In this document: one piece after another, positions 51,534 through 59,466 of the stretch
Layout: every line of letters starts with the position of its first letter
Position numbering within the stretch: position 1 is the first letter of the stretch
Origin: Alicyclobacillus sp. ALC3
Lineage (GTDB): Bacteria; Bacillota; Bacilli; Alicyclobacillales; Alicyclobacillaceae
Reading direction: 5' to 3'
Assembly: GCF_028751195.1 (NCBI RefSeq)
Contig: NZ_CP066784.1
Span: 3,906,001 to 3,970,000 of the forward strand
DNA: 64,000 nucleotides
The notes under the pieces: generated by a model
The model's input: only the letters and a program-made list of their open reading frames with translations
What the model was told of the DNA's origin: nothing
Databases searched by the model: none
Program-made: the position numbers and the translations under genes

Positions 51534-51549
51534 CTCATGATATCATGAG
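51534..51549. promoter_or_regulatory. 16-bp perfect palindrome in a divergent intergenic region
   Basis: CTCATGATATCATGAG is identical on both strands and lies between the DUF309 and nucleoside hydrolase genes, where both promoters must be. A shared operator is plausible. Its regulator is unknown. Confidence 0.45.
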
Positions 51550-51612
51550 CGTAGTGCGGCCCTTAGCGGGACAATCGCAAACTCGAACGTAAAGTGAGGT
51601 CGAATCTAGACA

Positions 51613-52563
51613 ATGGAGTCTCGACACAAAGTCATCCTCGACGTGGACACAGGCGTGGATGACGCCCTAGCGATTCTGTGTGCGGTACGGTCACCTCAGC
51701 TTGACGTCATCGGCATCACGACTTGCTTTGGCAATGTAGATGTAGAGACAGCAACGCACAACACTCTGGCTGTCCTCGAGTACGCTGAACGGACTGATAT
51801 TCCCGTCTATGTCGGGGCGGAGAAGCCTCTGTTGCGGGAGTGGGGCGGACCGGTGCCGTGGATTCACGGTGACAACGGCCTCGGCGACGCTGAACTGCCA
51901 CCTCTTCGCCGCTTGGCACAAGATGAGTCCGCTACAACATTCATTCACCGTATGGTCACGGAACACCCTGGCGAAGTTACGCTCATCCCTGTGGCGCGGA
52001 TGACGAATATCGCCAACGTGTTGCAATTTGATCCGACCATTGCCAGAAAGCTGAAACGCATCGTCATGATGGGGGGCGCAGCGTTTTGCCCCGGAAATGT
52101 TGGGCCTTTCGCGGAGGCGAACATCTGGGGTGACCCCGAAGCGGCCCACATCGTGTTTCACTCAGGAGCTCCCATCACGATGGTCGGTCTTGACGTGACG
52201 ATGCAGGCGCGCTTGACTTCCAAACAATTGGCTACCCTGAGTGAGAGTCGTTATTCCGAGTTCCTGAAAGAGGCAGTGTCGTTTTACATCAACGCTTACG
52301 AGCGGACGCAGGCACAGGGCGGTGACGACAGTTGGTGCGCGTTGCACGACCCGCTGGCTGTTGCGATGGTGGACGACCCGACTCTGTGCGAAGTCAAAGA
52401 CTACTACGTCGACGTTGAGACACACGGCTTGTTGACGGCGGGGATGACGGTTGTCGACGCGCGCGCCGTGCCTGAGCACAGGCCGAATGCGTCCGTATGT
52501 GTCGGTGTTGACGCGCCGCGTTTCTTACAGTGGTGTGCCGAACGGCTCGGTTTTGAAGTGTAA
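51613..52563 (+). CDS. Nucleoside hydrolase (inosine-uridine preferring family)
   Basis: This 316-residue protein has the diagnostic Ca2+-binding N-terminal cluster (VILDVDTGVDDALAI). VIGITTCFGNVDVETATHNT, VMMGGA and the late DPLAVAMVDDP stretch follow. It hydrolyses the N-glycosidic bond of ribonucleosides to a free base and ribose, feeding salvage or, for uridine, the pyrimidine-degradation locus 4 kb upstream. It is followed by pcp on the same strand after 59 bases. Confidence 0.92.
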   Translation: MESRHKVILDVDTGVDDALAILCAVRSPQLDVIGITTCFGNVDVETATHNTLAVLEYAERTDIPVYVGAEKPLLREWGGPVPWIHGDNGLGDAELPPLRRLAQDESATTFIHRMVTEHPGEVTLIPVARMTNIANVLQFDPTIARKLKRIVMMGGAAFCPGNVGPFAEANIWGDPEAAHIVFHSGAPITMVGLDVTMQARLTSKQLATLSESRYSEFLKEAVSFYINAYERTQAQGGDDSWCALHDPLAVAMVDDPTLCEVKDYYVDVETHGLLTAGMTVVDARAVPEHRPNASVCVGVDAPRFLQWCAERLGFEV

Positions 52564-52622
52564 GCGGGGGTCTGCCAACGTGGCGAGCGGTCGAGTCTTG
52601 CACACGCGAGGGAGGGAAAGCG

Positions 52623-53303
52623 ATGACTACAGTACTCGTGACGGGGTTTGAGCCGTTTGCGGGGGAACCGGTAAACGCTGCATGGGAGGCAGTTAGTGCG
52701 CTCCTCAGTCAGGACCGAGCAGACACCGTAGACATTTCCAATCCTGTAGCCACCCGCTCCGGTGTACAAATTTATGTACGGCAGTTGCCGACTGCGTTCG
52801 GTCAGGCACGCGATATCCTGACGAAAGCGATTGAGCAGGTTCGACCTCAGGTCGTCGTCTGCTTTGGTGAAGCAGGCGGGCGTAGCGCCATCTCGGTGGA
52901 GCGAGTCGGCGTAAACCTCGACCACGCCCGAATTGCGGACAATGCCGGCAATCAGCCCGTAGAGACAAAGAGCGTAGAGGGTGCGCCGGACGCTTATTTT
53001 AGTCGGCTGCCGGTAGGAGATTTAATCGCTCACCTCCGAGGGGCTGGGCTTCCGGCGGAGGAATCCTGGTCGGCGGGGACCTTTGTGTGCAACCACGTCC
53101 TGTACGGACTTATGCATCTGCTGCAGACAAAGCCTTGGTCTGACGAGTGTGTGGCGGCTGGTTTTGTTCACGTGCCGTATTTGCCAGAGCAGGCAGCGCG
53201 GCACGAAGGACAGCCATCGCTTGGTCGCGAAGAGTGCGCACGCGCTGTAGGCAGCATCGTTGACTACCTGGTGGAGTGGGTACAGAGGAGCGTGCAACCG
53301 TGA
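52623..53303 (+). CDS. pcp: Pyroglutamyl peptidase (pyrrolidone-carboxylate peptidase)
   Basis: This 226-residue C15 cysteine peptidase has the complete triad: Glu in VVVCFGEAGGR, Cys in AGTFVCNHVLYGL and His in AGFVHVPYLPEQ. It removes N-terminal pyroglutamate from peptides in the cytoplasm. The N-terminal VLVTGFEPFAGEPVNAAWE is typical. GAGGGAAAGCG precedes the ATG. Its stop overlaps the start of the following small gene. Confidence 0.95.
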   Translation: MTTVLVTGFEPFAGEPVNAAWEAVSALLSQDRADTVDISNPVATRSGVQIYVRQLPTAFGQARDILTKAIEQVRPQVVVCFGEAGGRSAISVERVGVNLDHARIADNAGNQPVETKSVEGAPDAYFSRLPVGDLIAHLRGAGLPAEESWSAGTFVCNHVLYGLMHLLQTKPWSDECVAAGFVHVPYLPEQAARHEGQPSLGREECARAVGSIVDYLVEWVQRSVQP

Positions 53304-53620
53304 GTGAATGGACTTGGTTACACGCCGTCTTTCCGCTCGCCGATGTCGAACTGACAAAACCGCCGCTTGAACCCCAAGCTGCGAATGTACTCGTGCGTAC
53401 GGTCCGTCGAGTGCCAGAGAGTGAATTCACCGAGGAAATGACCGGAACAGAGGTATACGAACTGCGTGTGGCCCCTCACAACGTCGCCCCGTTTCGTGGG
53501 GGTCCCTGGCGGCGAAGATTTGTGAGAGAAGAGTTGGAGACGCCGGGTGCAGCTCTGTCGGACTTTCGAGAGCGCCTCGCCGAGGCTGTGGAAACAGCGA
53601 GGTCCGAATCTAGGCAGTGA
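53300..53620 (+). CDS. Small unknown protein translationally coupled to pcp
   Basis: This 106-residue soluble protein is encoded from a GTG (53300) that overlaps the pcp stop (GTGA), with AGAGGAG upstream. It is Glu/Arg-rich, begins with SEWTWLHAVFPLADVEL and has a likely helical C-terminus. I do not recognise a family. The coupling argues that it is a real gene. It could serve peptide turnover with Pcp or simply be carried along. Confidence 0.6.
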   Translation: MSEWTWLHAVFPLADVELTKPPLEPQAANVLVRTVRRVPESEFTEEMTGTEVYELRVAPHNVAPFRGGPWRRRFVREELETPGAALSDFRERLAEAVETARSESRQ

Positions 53621-53702
53621 ACAACGCCTCACACTCGTCCCTGCCAGCCGAGTCGTCCGTCGCATAAGATGGGACGAACTAGGCCGGAAAGGGGCGATTC
53701 TT

Positions 53703-54536
53703 ATGACCACAGCAAGGCGTCTAGCCACACATCGTGCCAACCGCCGCAAACCGGAACTTGGCAAGTACCTGCTCTACTTGCACTTCGCGAAGGATGCAAA
53801 AATCCGCAAATACTTGCCGGAGACGAGCCGGTATTCGGTCAACACTTTGAAGAACTACATGAACCGTTTCACGTCGGTGTATGTGAAGCCGTCCGGGGGA
53901 AGTCGCGGACAAGGCGTGTTAAAGGTTTGGAAATCGGACAGAGCGGTGTTTGTACAACACACAAACCGGCCGCCGAGGAAGTTTCCGGGCGTCGATGCTG
54001 CCGCGCGGTTTGTTGACCGGCAACGCGCAGGCCGCGCGTATGTGGTCCAACATGGAATCGCGCTGGCACGTGTGCAAGGTTCTCCGTTTGACATCCGCGT
54101 GATGATGCAAAAAGAAGTCCCCGGTGGTAAATGGCTGTATTCAGGCATGGCGGCAAAAGTTGCAGGGAAGGGTAGTGTCGTAACCAACGTAGCGCTCAGT
54201 CACGGTCGGGTGATTCCTGTCGCCGTTGCGCTGAGGCAGAGTTTTGGCTGGTCAGAGGAACGGATTAAACGCTGCATCGATGAGATGGTTTCGCTTGGCC
54301 TGCGCGTAGCCCGTCACTTTGACACCTATCAACCGTACCGTGAAATTGGTCTCGACGTAGCCGTGGACACGAGCGGCCGGGTGTGGTTAATAGAAGAGAA
54401 CACTGCCCCGAGTCACCCGCTATTCAAGAAGATGACTGACGACCTTGTGCCGTATCGGCGAATCCAATACCGTTGGGGGCGATATCAACGGGGACTCCAC
54501 AAGAGGACCACGTCGTCTCAAAAAGTCCACAAATAG
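53703..54536 (+). CDS. YheC/YheD-family endospore coat-associated ATP-grasp protein
   Basis: This 277-residue protein contains the YheC/D ATP-grasp domain (PF14398): VYVKPSGGSRGQGVLKV, FDIRVMMQKEVPGGKW, and the metal-binding end IGLDVAVDTSGRVWLIEEN. Family members are spore-coat-associated in Bacillus, so the organism is probably a spore former. It is shorter than YheC/YheD (about 360-450 residues) and lacks their N-terminal extension. ATG 53703 follows GGAAAGGGG. Its 3' end contains the first of two repeat elements that lead into the pckA promoter. Confidence 0.85.
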   Translation: MTTARRLATHRANRRKPELGKYLLYLHFAKDAKIRKYLPETSRYSVNTLKNYMNRFTSVYVKPSGGSRGQGVLKVWKSDRAVFVQHTNRPPRKFPGVDAAARFVDRQRAGRAYVVQHGIALARVQGSPFDIRVMMQKEVPGGKWLYSGMAAKVAGKGSVVTNVALSHGRVIPVAVALRQSFGWSEERIKRCIDEMVSLGLRVARHFDTYQPYREIGLDVAVDTSGRVWLIEENTAPSHPLFKKMTDDLVPYRRIQYRWGRYQRGLHKRTTSSQKVHK

Positions 54537-54574
54537 TGTGTCGAAATCCCTCCAAAGACCATAAATAGTATGTC
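54531..54574 (+). repeat. Direct repeat upstream of pckA
   Basis: AAATAGTGTGTC (54531-54542) and AAATAGTATGTC (54563-54574) differ by one base and start 32 bases apart, about three helical turns. The second lies against a -10-like TACAAT (54579-54584) of pckA. Tandem regulator sites are plausible. Confidence 0.5.
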
Positions 54575-54615
54575 ATAATACAATCCATTAGGACTGCACA
54601 ATGGAGGGTGATCCA

Positions 54616-56115
54616 GTGGTTCAAGAGACATGGCAGCGTCTGACGCCTGCACAACTGATTGAGACGTCGATCCGCCGCAACGAAGGCATGTTGCTCAGCA
54701 ACGGCGCATTTTGCGCACAAACTGGGAAGTTCACCGGGCGCTCCCCTAAGGATAAATTTTTCGTCGCCTACGAGGGTTGCCCACTTCCACAGGAGCGTCA
54801 TCAGTGGTTGACGGAGGCTCAGTTTGACCGGTTGTTTGCAAAGGTTCAGGCGCATCTACAAGCCACTGGCGGCTTTGTTTTTGACGGAGCGGTGAATCAC
54901 ACCGAGGAGCACCGCGTACCCGTGCGCTTTTACACGGAGTTGGCATGGCACAACTTGTTCGTTCAGCAATTGTTCCTGAACGGCGATTCGACTGTGACGC
55001 CAGAATACACAGTGTACGGGGCCCCGACGCTAACGGCATCTCCGGAAGCAGACGGCACGCGCACGGACACGTTCATCGTGATCCATTTGAAACGAGGCAT
55101 TGTTCTCATCGGCGGCACAGAGTACGCCGGCGAGTTGAAAAAATCGATTTTCACATTGATGCATCACCACTTGGCAGAACGCGACATATTGCCGATGCAC
55201 TGCTCCGCGTCTGTTGGCGATGCGGGCGACGTCGCGCTCTTCTTCGGTCTCTCCGGTACTGGCAAGACGACCTTGTCTGCCGACCCAGCGCGCAGGTTAA
55301 TCGGCGACGATGAGCACGGTTGGGCGGACGATGGGGTATTTAATATGGAGAACGGTTGCTATGCCAAGTGTATTGACCTTTCGCGCGAGAAGGAACCGGA
55401 CATTTACGATGCCATTCATTATGGAGCGGTGCTGGAAAACGTGGTGTGCGACGACAAGCGGGAACCAATCTACTCCGACCGCTCTTTGACGGAGAACACG
55501 CGTGCAGCGTACCCGCTCAGCTTTATCCGCAACATCGAACCGAGTGGTCGCGGGGACCACCCCCATGTCATTGTGTTTTTGTCTGCTGACGCCTCCGGTG
55601 TCCTCCCGGCAGTCGCTCGTTTGACACCGGAAGACGCTCGTCGCCACTACCTGCTTGGGTACACCAGCAAACTAGCGGGTACTGAGCGTGACGTCGTTCA
55701 GCCCGAAGGGACTTTCTCCGCTTGCTTTGGCTCGCCGTTTCTGACGGACCGGCCTGTTCGCTACGCCGATATGTTGATGGAGAGAATCGCTCGCTACGAT
55801 GTACCTGTGTACCTGCTGAACACCGGGTGGGTCGGAGGCGTCTACGGAGAGGTTGACCGAGTCCCGCTCAAGTTGACGCGCGACCTGGTTCACCGCATCA
55901 TTCGCGGCGAACTCGACAATGTGAAGACTGAGCGCAGCGAAGACTTGTTTCTGTCTGTTCCGGTTGCCGTGGCAGGGGTGCCGGACGTATTCTTGCATCC
56001 CGAGCACGACGAGAAGCATCAGCAAAGCTACGGGCAACGACGACAGGAACTGGCGGCGTCGTTTGCGGATGTACTGGCCGGATACTTGGAGATGTCCGGT
56101 TCAGCGCGGCGATAA
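54616..56115 (+). CDS. pckA: Phosphoenolpyruvate carboxykinase (ATP)
   Basis: This 499-residue enzyme converts oxaloacetate and ATP to PEP for gluconeogenesis. The P-loop (FFGLSGTGKTTLSADP), the metal/substrate loop GDDEHGWADDGVFNMENGCYAK and the specific substrate site RFYTELAWHNLF are intact. It is slightly shorter than E. coli PckA. GTG 54616 is preferred because GGAGGGTGAT directly precedes it; an ATG at 54601 overlaps that ribosome site. A strong terminator follows. Gluconeogenic growth fits the catabolic loci in this window, which yield C2-C4 acids. Confidence 0.95.
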   Translation: MVQETWQRLTPAQLIETSIRRNEGMLLSNGAFCAQTGKFTGRSPKDKFFVAYEGCPLPQERHQWLTEAQFDRLFAKVQAHLQATGGFVFDGAVNHTEEHRVPVRFYTELAWHNLFVQQLFLNGDSTVTPEYTVYGAPTLTASPEADGTRTDTFIVIHLKRGIVLIGGTEYAGELKKSIFTLMHHHLAERDILPMHCSASVGDAGDVALFFGLSGTGKTTLSADPARRLIGDDEHGWADDGVFNMENGCYAKCIDLSREKEPDIYDAIHYGAVLENVVCDDKREPIYSDRSLTENTRAAYPLSFIRNIEPSGRGDHPHVIVFLSADASGVLPAVARLTPEDARRHYLLGYTSKLAGTERDVVQPEGTFSACFGSPFLTDRPVRYADMLMERIARYDVPVYLLNTGWVGGVYGEVDRVPLKLTRDLVHRIIRGELDNVKTERSEDLFLSVPVAVAGVPDVFLHPEHDEKHQQSYGQRRQELAASFADVLAGYLEMSGSARR

Positions 56116-56136
56116 CACAAGTGTGGATGGATGTGA

Positions 56137-56185
56137 GACCGTTTAGCGAGTCCGCTCGGTGGGGCCGCTAAACGGTCGATTTTCA
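56137..56185. terminator. Terminator between pckA and the ABM-domain gene
   Basis: GACCGTTTAGCG at 56137-56148 pairs perfectly with CGCTAAACGGTC at 56166-56177 and is followed by GATTTTCATTT. Confidence 0.88.
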
Positions 56186-56479
56186 TTTCGGCTGAATCGC
56201 TGAGTACAGAGTCCGTTCACGCTTCTCGAGCAGTGGCACAATGGTGCCCAGAACCAGCCGCTGAAAGTACGCTGTCTCCGAATGCTGCGCAAGGGCGGAT
56301 TCGTCTTGGTACTGCTCAAATAGGAGAAATGCGTCCTTGTCCGCTTGGCCGCGGTTTGCCAAGTAGTGAACGCAACCGGGTTCGTTGTCTTTGACCAGCT
56401 TCATCATTTCCAACAGTGCCGTCTCGACTTGGTCGCCCATACCGGTTTTACACTGATACTGCGCTGTGAGTACTACCAT
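56183..56479 (-). CDS. ABM-domain (antibiotic biosynthesis monooxygenase-like) protein
   Basis: This 98-residue single-domain dimeric alpha/beta-barrel protein of PF03992 has MVVLTAQYQCKTGMGDQVE at the N-terminus, EPGCVHYLANRGQ, and FLLFEQYQDESALAQHSET with the family His. Members act as cofactor-free quinol oxygenases or unknown small oxygenases. ATG 56479 follows GAGGAGG. It is divergent from the lactonase-like gene. Confidence 0.85.
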   Translation of the reverse strand: MVVLTAQYQCKTGMGDQVETALLEMMKLVKDNEPGCVHYLANRGQADKDAFLLFEQYQDESALAQHSETAYFQRLVLGTIVPLLEKRERTLYSAIQPK

Positions 56480-56587
56480 GTACACTCCTCCTCTCGCTCG
56501 TCATTCGCTCTCTGTACGTACATTCCCTTTCGACTGCGGTACAATTCAAGCGATACGTTGAAGCTTACTTGCGGAGGTGCACTGAGT

Positions 56588-57370
56588 ATGGCGGTGAAGT
56601 CTTTGTCAATTCTTCCGGTTGGCCACTGCGGCGTGGCGAACTGGATGCTCGACACCCGGTTGCACGGAACGGAGGCTGGGAAGACAATCGTTGAGTTGCC
56701 CGTCTGGGTGTACCTGATTGAGACGACAGATGGCCCCATTCTGATTGACTCTGGGATGCCTGACGAATGTATCGACAGGCCCGATTTGCTAGCCGACCCC
56801 GACCACAGAGAGCAAGCGCCCGAAATTGTCCCGCAGATGGCGGCAGGCGACAGCGTGTTGTCGGCGCTGGCGCGAGCGAATCTCGGGCCAAGCGACCTGC
56901 TGTGTGTCGTCAGCACGCACTGGCACTTTGATCACGCTGGCGGCAATCGCCACTTTCCGACGACCAAGGTGGTCGTGCAGCGCGCCGAATACGAGGCGTT
57001 TTTCTCTCTGCCCGCAAAGGAACAGGCAGAGGCATTCTGGATTGCACCCAATTTGCAGTACGACCTCGTCGACGGGGATGTGGAACTGGTGCCGGGTGTG
57101 CGCCTCATCTCCACGCCCGGGCACAGCCCTGGCCATCAGTCTGTATTGGTGCGCACACCGCAAAGCGGCAGTATTCTGTTGACGATTGACGCGGCATACA
57201 CGCAAGCGAATTTCGAGGAGAACGTTCCCTTCACCGTGGCTGACGAAGCCAAGAAGCAAGTGTCAATACAAAAGTTGAAAGACCTGGCCAAGGACGAACA
57301 TGCCTTCGTCTTCTACGGACACGACACTGTCCAAGCAAAGTCAGTTCGACCATTCCCTGCACACTACTGA
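56588..57370 (+). CDS. Metallo-beta-lactamase-fold lactonase, N-acyl homoserine lactonase type
   Basis: This 260-residue protein has the metal-binding motif STHWHFDHAGGN (His-x-His-x-Asp-His), TPGHSPGHQSV and ILLTIDAAY, plus a final YGHD. All are arranged as in AiiA-type quorum-quenching lactonases. Such enzymes hydrolyse homoserine lactones outside or inside the cell and are known from Alicyclobacillus. Other lactone substrates are possible. GGAGGTG lies before the ATG. The next gene starts 13 bases after its stop, so the two are probably one transcript. Confidence 0.85.
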   Translation: MAVKSLSILPVGHCGVANWMLDTRLHGTEAGKTIVELPVWVYLIETTDGPILIDSGMPDECIDRPDLLADPDHREQAPEIVPQMAAGDSVLSALARANLGPSDLLCVVSTHWHFDHAGGNRHFPTTKVVVQRAEYEAFFSLPAKEQAEAFWIAPNLQYDLVDGDVELVPGVRLISTPGHSPGHQSVLVRTPQSGSILLTIDAAYTQANFEENVPFTVADEAKKQVSIQKLKDLAKDEHAFVFYGHDTVQAKSVRPFPAHY

Positions 57371-57383
57371 GGAGGTGCACGTG

Positions 57384-58232
57384 GTGAAAATTTTCATCAG
57401 TGCGGATATGGAAGGTATCAGTGGAGTCGCGACAAACATGCAACTGTCCAAGGATTCCGAGTACCAGCGGTTTCGGAAACTGATGACGCAGGACGTCAAT
57501 GCTGCCATCGCAGGAGCATTTGACGGTGGGGCAACGGATGTTGTCGTTGCGGACGGGCACGGCAACATGTCCAACATTTTGATTGAAGACCTCGACGAGC
57601 GCGCTACGTTGATCAGCGGGAACAATCGGGTGATGTGTCAGCTCGAAGGACTGGATGATAGTTACAGCGGCGTGTTCTTCGTTGGTCATCACGGACGTGA
57701 AGGCGGCGACGAGCGAGCCGTCATCAACCACACCTTGGCTGGCGTTTGTGTCAGCGAGCTTCGCGTCAATGGACAAGTTGTCGGCGAAACCCAGTTGAAC
57801 GCCAGGGTAGCTGGGCAATTTGGTGTGCCGGCCTTGTTTGTTGCGGGTGACGACGCGTACGTCAGGGAGGTGCAGCAGGACTTGCCGCATGTCGTCGGTG
57901 CAGTTGTAAAGCGGGGCATCGACCGCTACGCGGCCGAGTTGCTGCCACCACGCAAGGCGCAACAGGTCATTCGTGCTCAGGCGGCTGAGGCAATGAAGCT
58001 TGTCGGTCATGTGCCGCCGCTGGTCGTAACTGGTCCTGTGACGTTTGAGGTAGAGTACAAGACCACTGCACAGGCGCACATGACGACCACCATTCCGCTG
58101 GTCGAGCAGGTCGGCCCGAAGACCATCCGGTTTACCAGCCCGGACATGGTCACGGCCTACAAACTGTTTTGGGGCTGCGTAATCATCGGTATGACAGCGA
58201 CAACTGGTGTGCTCGGAGCAGTCAATGCCTAA
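57384..58232 (+). CDS. DppA-type M55 D-aminopeptidase
   Basis: This roughly 282-residue protein matches the zinc-dependent D-aminopeptidase DppA of Bacillus: VKIFISADMEGISGV with the metal Asp and Glu, VVADGHGNM, VFFVGHHGREG, and GHVPPLVVTGP. It cleaves N-terminal D-amino acids from small peptides, such as D-Ala-D-Ala from wall turnover. GTG 57384 follows GGAGGTG; a GTG at 57381 is the alternative. It lies downstream of the lactonase-like gene without the dpp transport genes of Bacillus. Confidence 0.9.
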   Translation: MKIFISADMEGISGVATNMQLSKDSEYQRFRKLMTQDVNAAIAGAFDGGATDVVVADGHGNMSNILIEDLDERATLISGNNRVMCQLEGLDDSYSGVFFVGHHGREGGDERAVINHTLAGVCVSELRVNGQVVGETQLNARVAGQFGVPALFVAGDDAYVREVQQDLPHVVGAVVKRGIDRYAAELLPPRKAQQVIRAQAAEAMKLVGHVPPLVVTGPVTFEVEYKTTAQAHMTTTIPLVEQVGPKTIRFTSPDMVTAYKLFWGCVIIGMTATTGVLGAVNA

Positions 58233-58261
58233 GCGTGGCAGGTAGGCGTCAGCGTGAAAAT

Positions 58262-58294
58262 GCGGATGGACGGTCAACGCGCCCGTCCATCCGC
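58262..58294. terminator. Strong hairpin downstream of the D-aminopeptidase gene
   Basis: A perfect 12-bp stem (GCGGATGGACGG at 58262-58273, CCGTCCATCCGC at 58283-58294) lies between convergent genes; no T run follows. Confidence 0.7.
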
Positions 58295-58365
58295 TGTGTG
58301 CGCTGTCGACACTTTGAAACCGCCGTGTGTCCGCTCCCGCTCGGACTCCTCGCTGCCGAACGGCA

Positions 58366-58845
58366 TTACGACCACGGCGGAGGAGTCGGACCGCTGTCAA
58401 CTGCCGACCCCGATGCTGGCCGAGTACCGGACCTCGGACCATACCCAGGTCCATACCCAGGACCGTAGCCACCGGAACCAGGGCCGTAGTTGTAACCGGG
58501 GCCATAGTACCCGTATCCAGGTCCGTACGGAGGATAGCCATACCCATAGTACGGCGGACGGGCCAGGTTGGCCGCGGCGACGCCGGTCAGAACTGCGAAT
58601 GGCAAGAAGAAGAATGGAAAGAACACATGGGAAACGCTTAGTTCCTCTGGACTACCGACTGCCGGTGCAATGTCATTTGCTTTCGACGTCGCAGATACTT
58701 GGTTGAACACACAGCAGTTTGCGAGGTAGATGCCTGCCTTGGAGACCGAGTGCAGTGTACCATGATAGACGACACCTTCCACGTGATACACAAGGACGTT
58801 CCGCCCGATTAACGATTCTGCATGGCTGCGCAGTGAACTCGACAT
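58366..58845 (-). CDS. Gly/Tyr/Pro-rich small membrane protein, unknown function
   Basis: This 159-residue protein has three parts. An N-terminal beta-rich segment (SLIGRNVLVYHVEGVVYHG, about 9-50) looks like a small SH3/LSM-type barrel. One hydrophobic helix follows (FFPFFFLPFAVLTGVAAA, about 80-97). The tail is low-complexity with repeating Gly-Pro-Gly-Tyr units. Proteins of this shape occur in spore formers as surface or coat components, but I cannot name a family. ATG 58845 has AAAGGAGG upstream, which argues for a real gene. It is divergent from the GntR-ABC operon. Confidence 0.65.
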   Translation of the reverse strand: MSSSLRSHAESLIGRNVLVYHVEGVVYHGTLHSVSKAGIYLANCCVFNQVSATSKANDIAPAVGSPEELSVSHVFFPFFFLPFAVLTGVAAANLARPPYYGYGYPPYGPGYGYYGPGYNYGPGSGGYGPGYGPGYGPRSGTRPASGSAVDSGPTPPPWS

Positions 58846-58933
58846 CTGACAGCCTCCTTTCGCCCATTTCCCTACACCGTACGCGCGACATTCGCCCGCC
58901 GTCCCGGACAATCGCCCGGTTCTCCTTCGACCC

Positions 58934-58989
58934 TTGACTCCGCCTGAGAAAAGTCGTATTTTAAACGTGTACCAGATGTACTGGTACAC
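58934..58989 (+). promoter_or_regulatory. Promoter and perfect inverted-repeat operator of the GntR-ABC operon
   Basis: TTGACT (58934-58939), a 17-base spacer and TATTTT (58957-58962) form a promoter. At the expected start site lies a 9-5-9 perfect inverted repeat: GTGTACCAG at 58967-58975 and CTGGTACAC at 58981-58989. The adjacent GntR protein is the natural ligand; YtrA-type repressors bind such sites in front of their own operons. Confidence 0.8.
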
Positions 58990-59025
58990 ACATGACAAAT
59001 AGTATGCCGTGAGGAGGCCAGGGCG

Positions 59026-59466
59026 ATGTGGCTCCACGTGGATCCACGGTCGTCAGTCCCTGTTTACCTCCAAGTGGTAAACGGGGTGAAGGCGGCGGTG
59101 GCCAAGGGAATGCTCTCACCGGGCGATAGGCTTCCGTCCGTACGTGAACTGGCGACAGAGCTGACGATCAATCACAACACGATTGCCAAGGCGTATCAGG
59201 AGCTTGAACGCGAGCGGATTATTGAGGTCGTGCGCGGACGCGGCACGTTCATCACACTTCAGCCTGCGATACCGAACCGGGATGAGCGGTTGGCAGAAAT
59301 GCGGGATCAGATGCGCCAACTGCTCGTCGAAGCACACCACCTGCACCTTCGCGATGAGGACGTGCTGGATGTCTTTCGACAGGTGATTGAGGCCTGGCGA
59401 TTGGAGACTGGGGGAGGAACTGATGTCGACAGTAGTAGAGACGGTCAATCTAACCAAACAATTTGA
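59026..59466 (+). CDS. GntR-family regulator, YtrA subfamily
   Basis: This 146-residue protein has an N-terminal winged helix (VPVYLQVVNGVKAAVAKGML, PSVRELATELTINHNTIAKAY, VRGRGTFI; about 12-75). A short helical C-terminal part of about 70 residues lacks the large effector domain of other GntR types, which is the mark of YtrA regulators. These repress ABC operons induced by cell-wall stress or related signals. GAGGAGG precedes the ATG. Its end overlaps the ABC ATPase start by 44 bases. Confidence 0.92.
   Translation: MWLHVDPRSSVPVYLQVVNGVKAAVAKGMLSPGDRLPSVRELATELTINHNTIAKAYQELERERIIEVVRGRGTFITLQPAIPNRDERLAEMRDQMRQLLVEAHHLHLRDEDVLDVFRQVIEAWRLETGGGTDVDSSRDGQSNQTI

Noticed and set aside
58427-58500. 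Repeated CCAGG/CCATA units resembling a CRISPR or tandem-repeat array
   Set aside because: The units are the codons of Gly-Pro-Gly-Tyr repeats in the minus-strand membrane protein; there are no spacers.
57231-58547. 438-codon open frame on the minus strand
   Set aside because: It lies opposite the well-supported D-aminopeptidase gene. Its product is Arg/His-rich without domains, and no ribosome site precedes it. It is a shadow of high-GC coding sequence.
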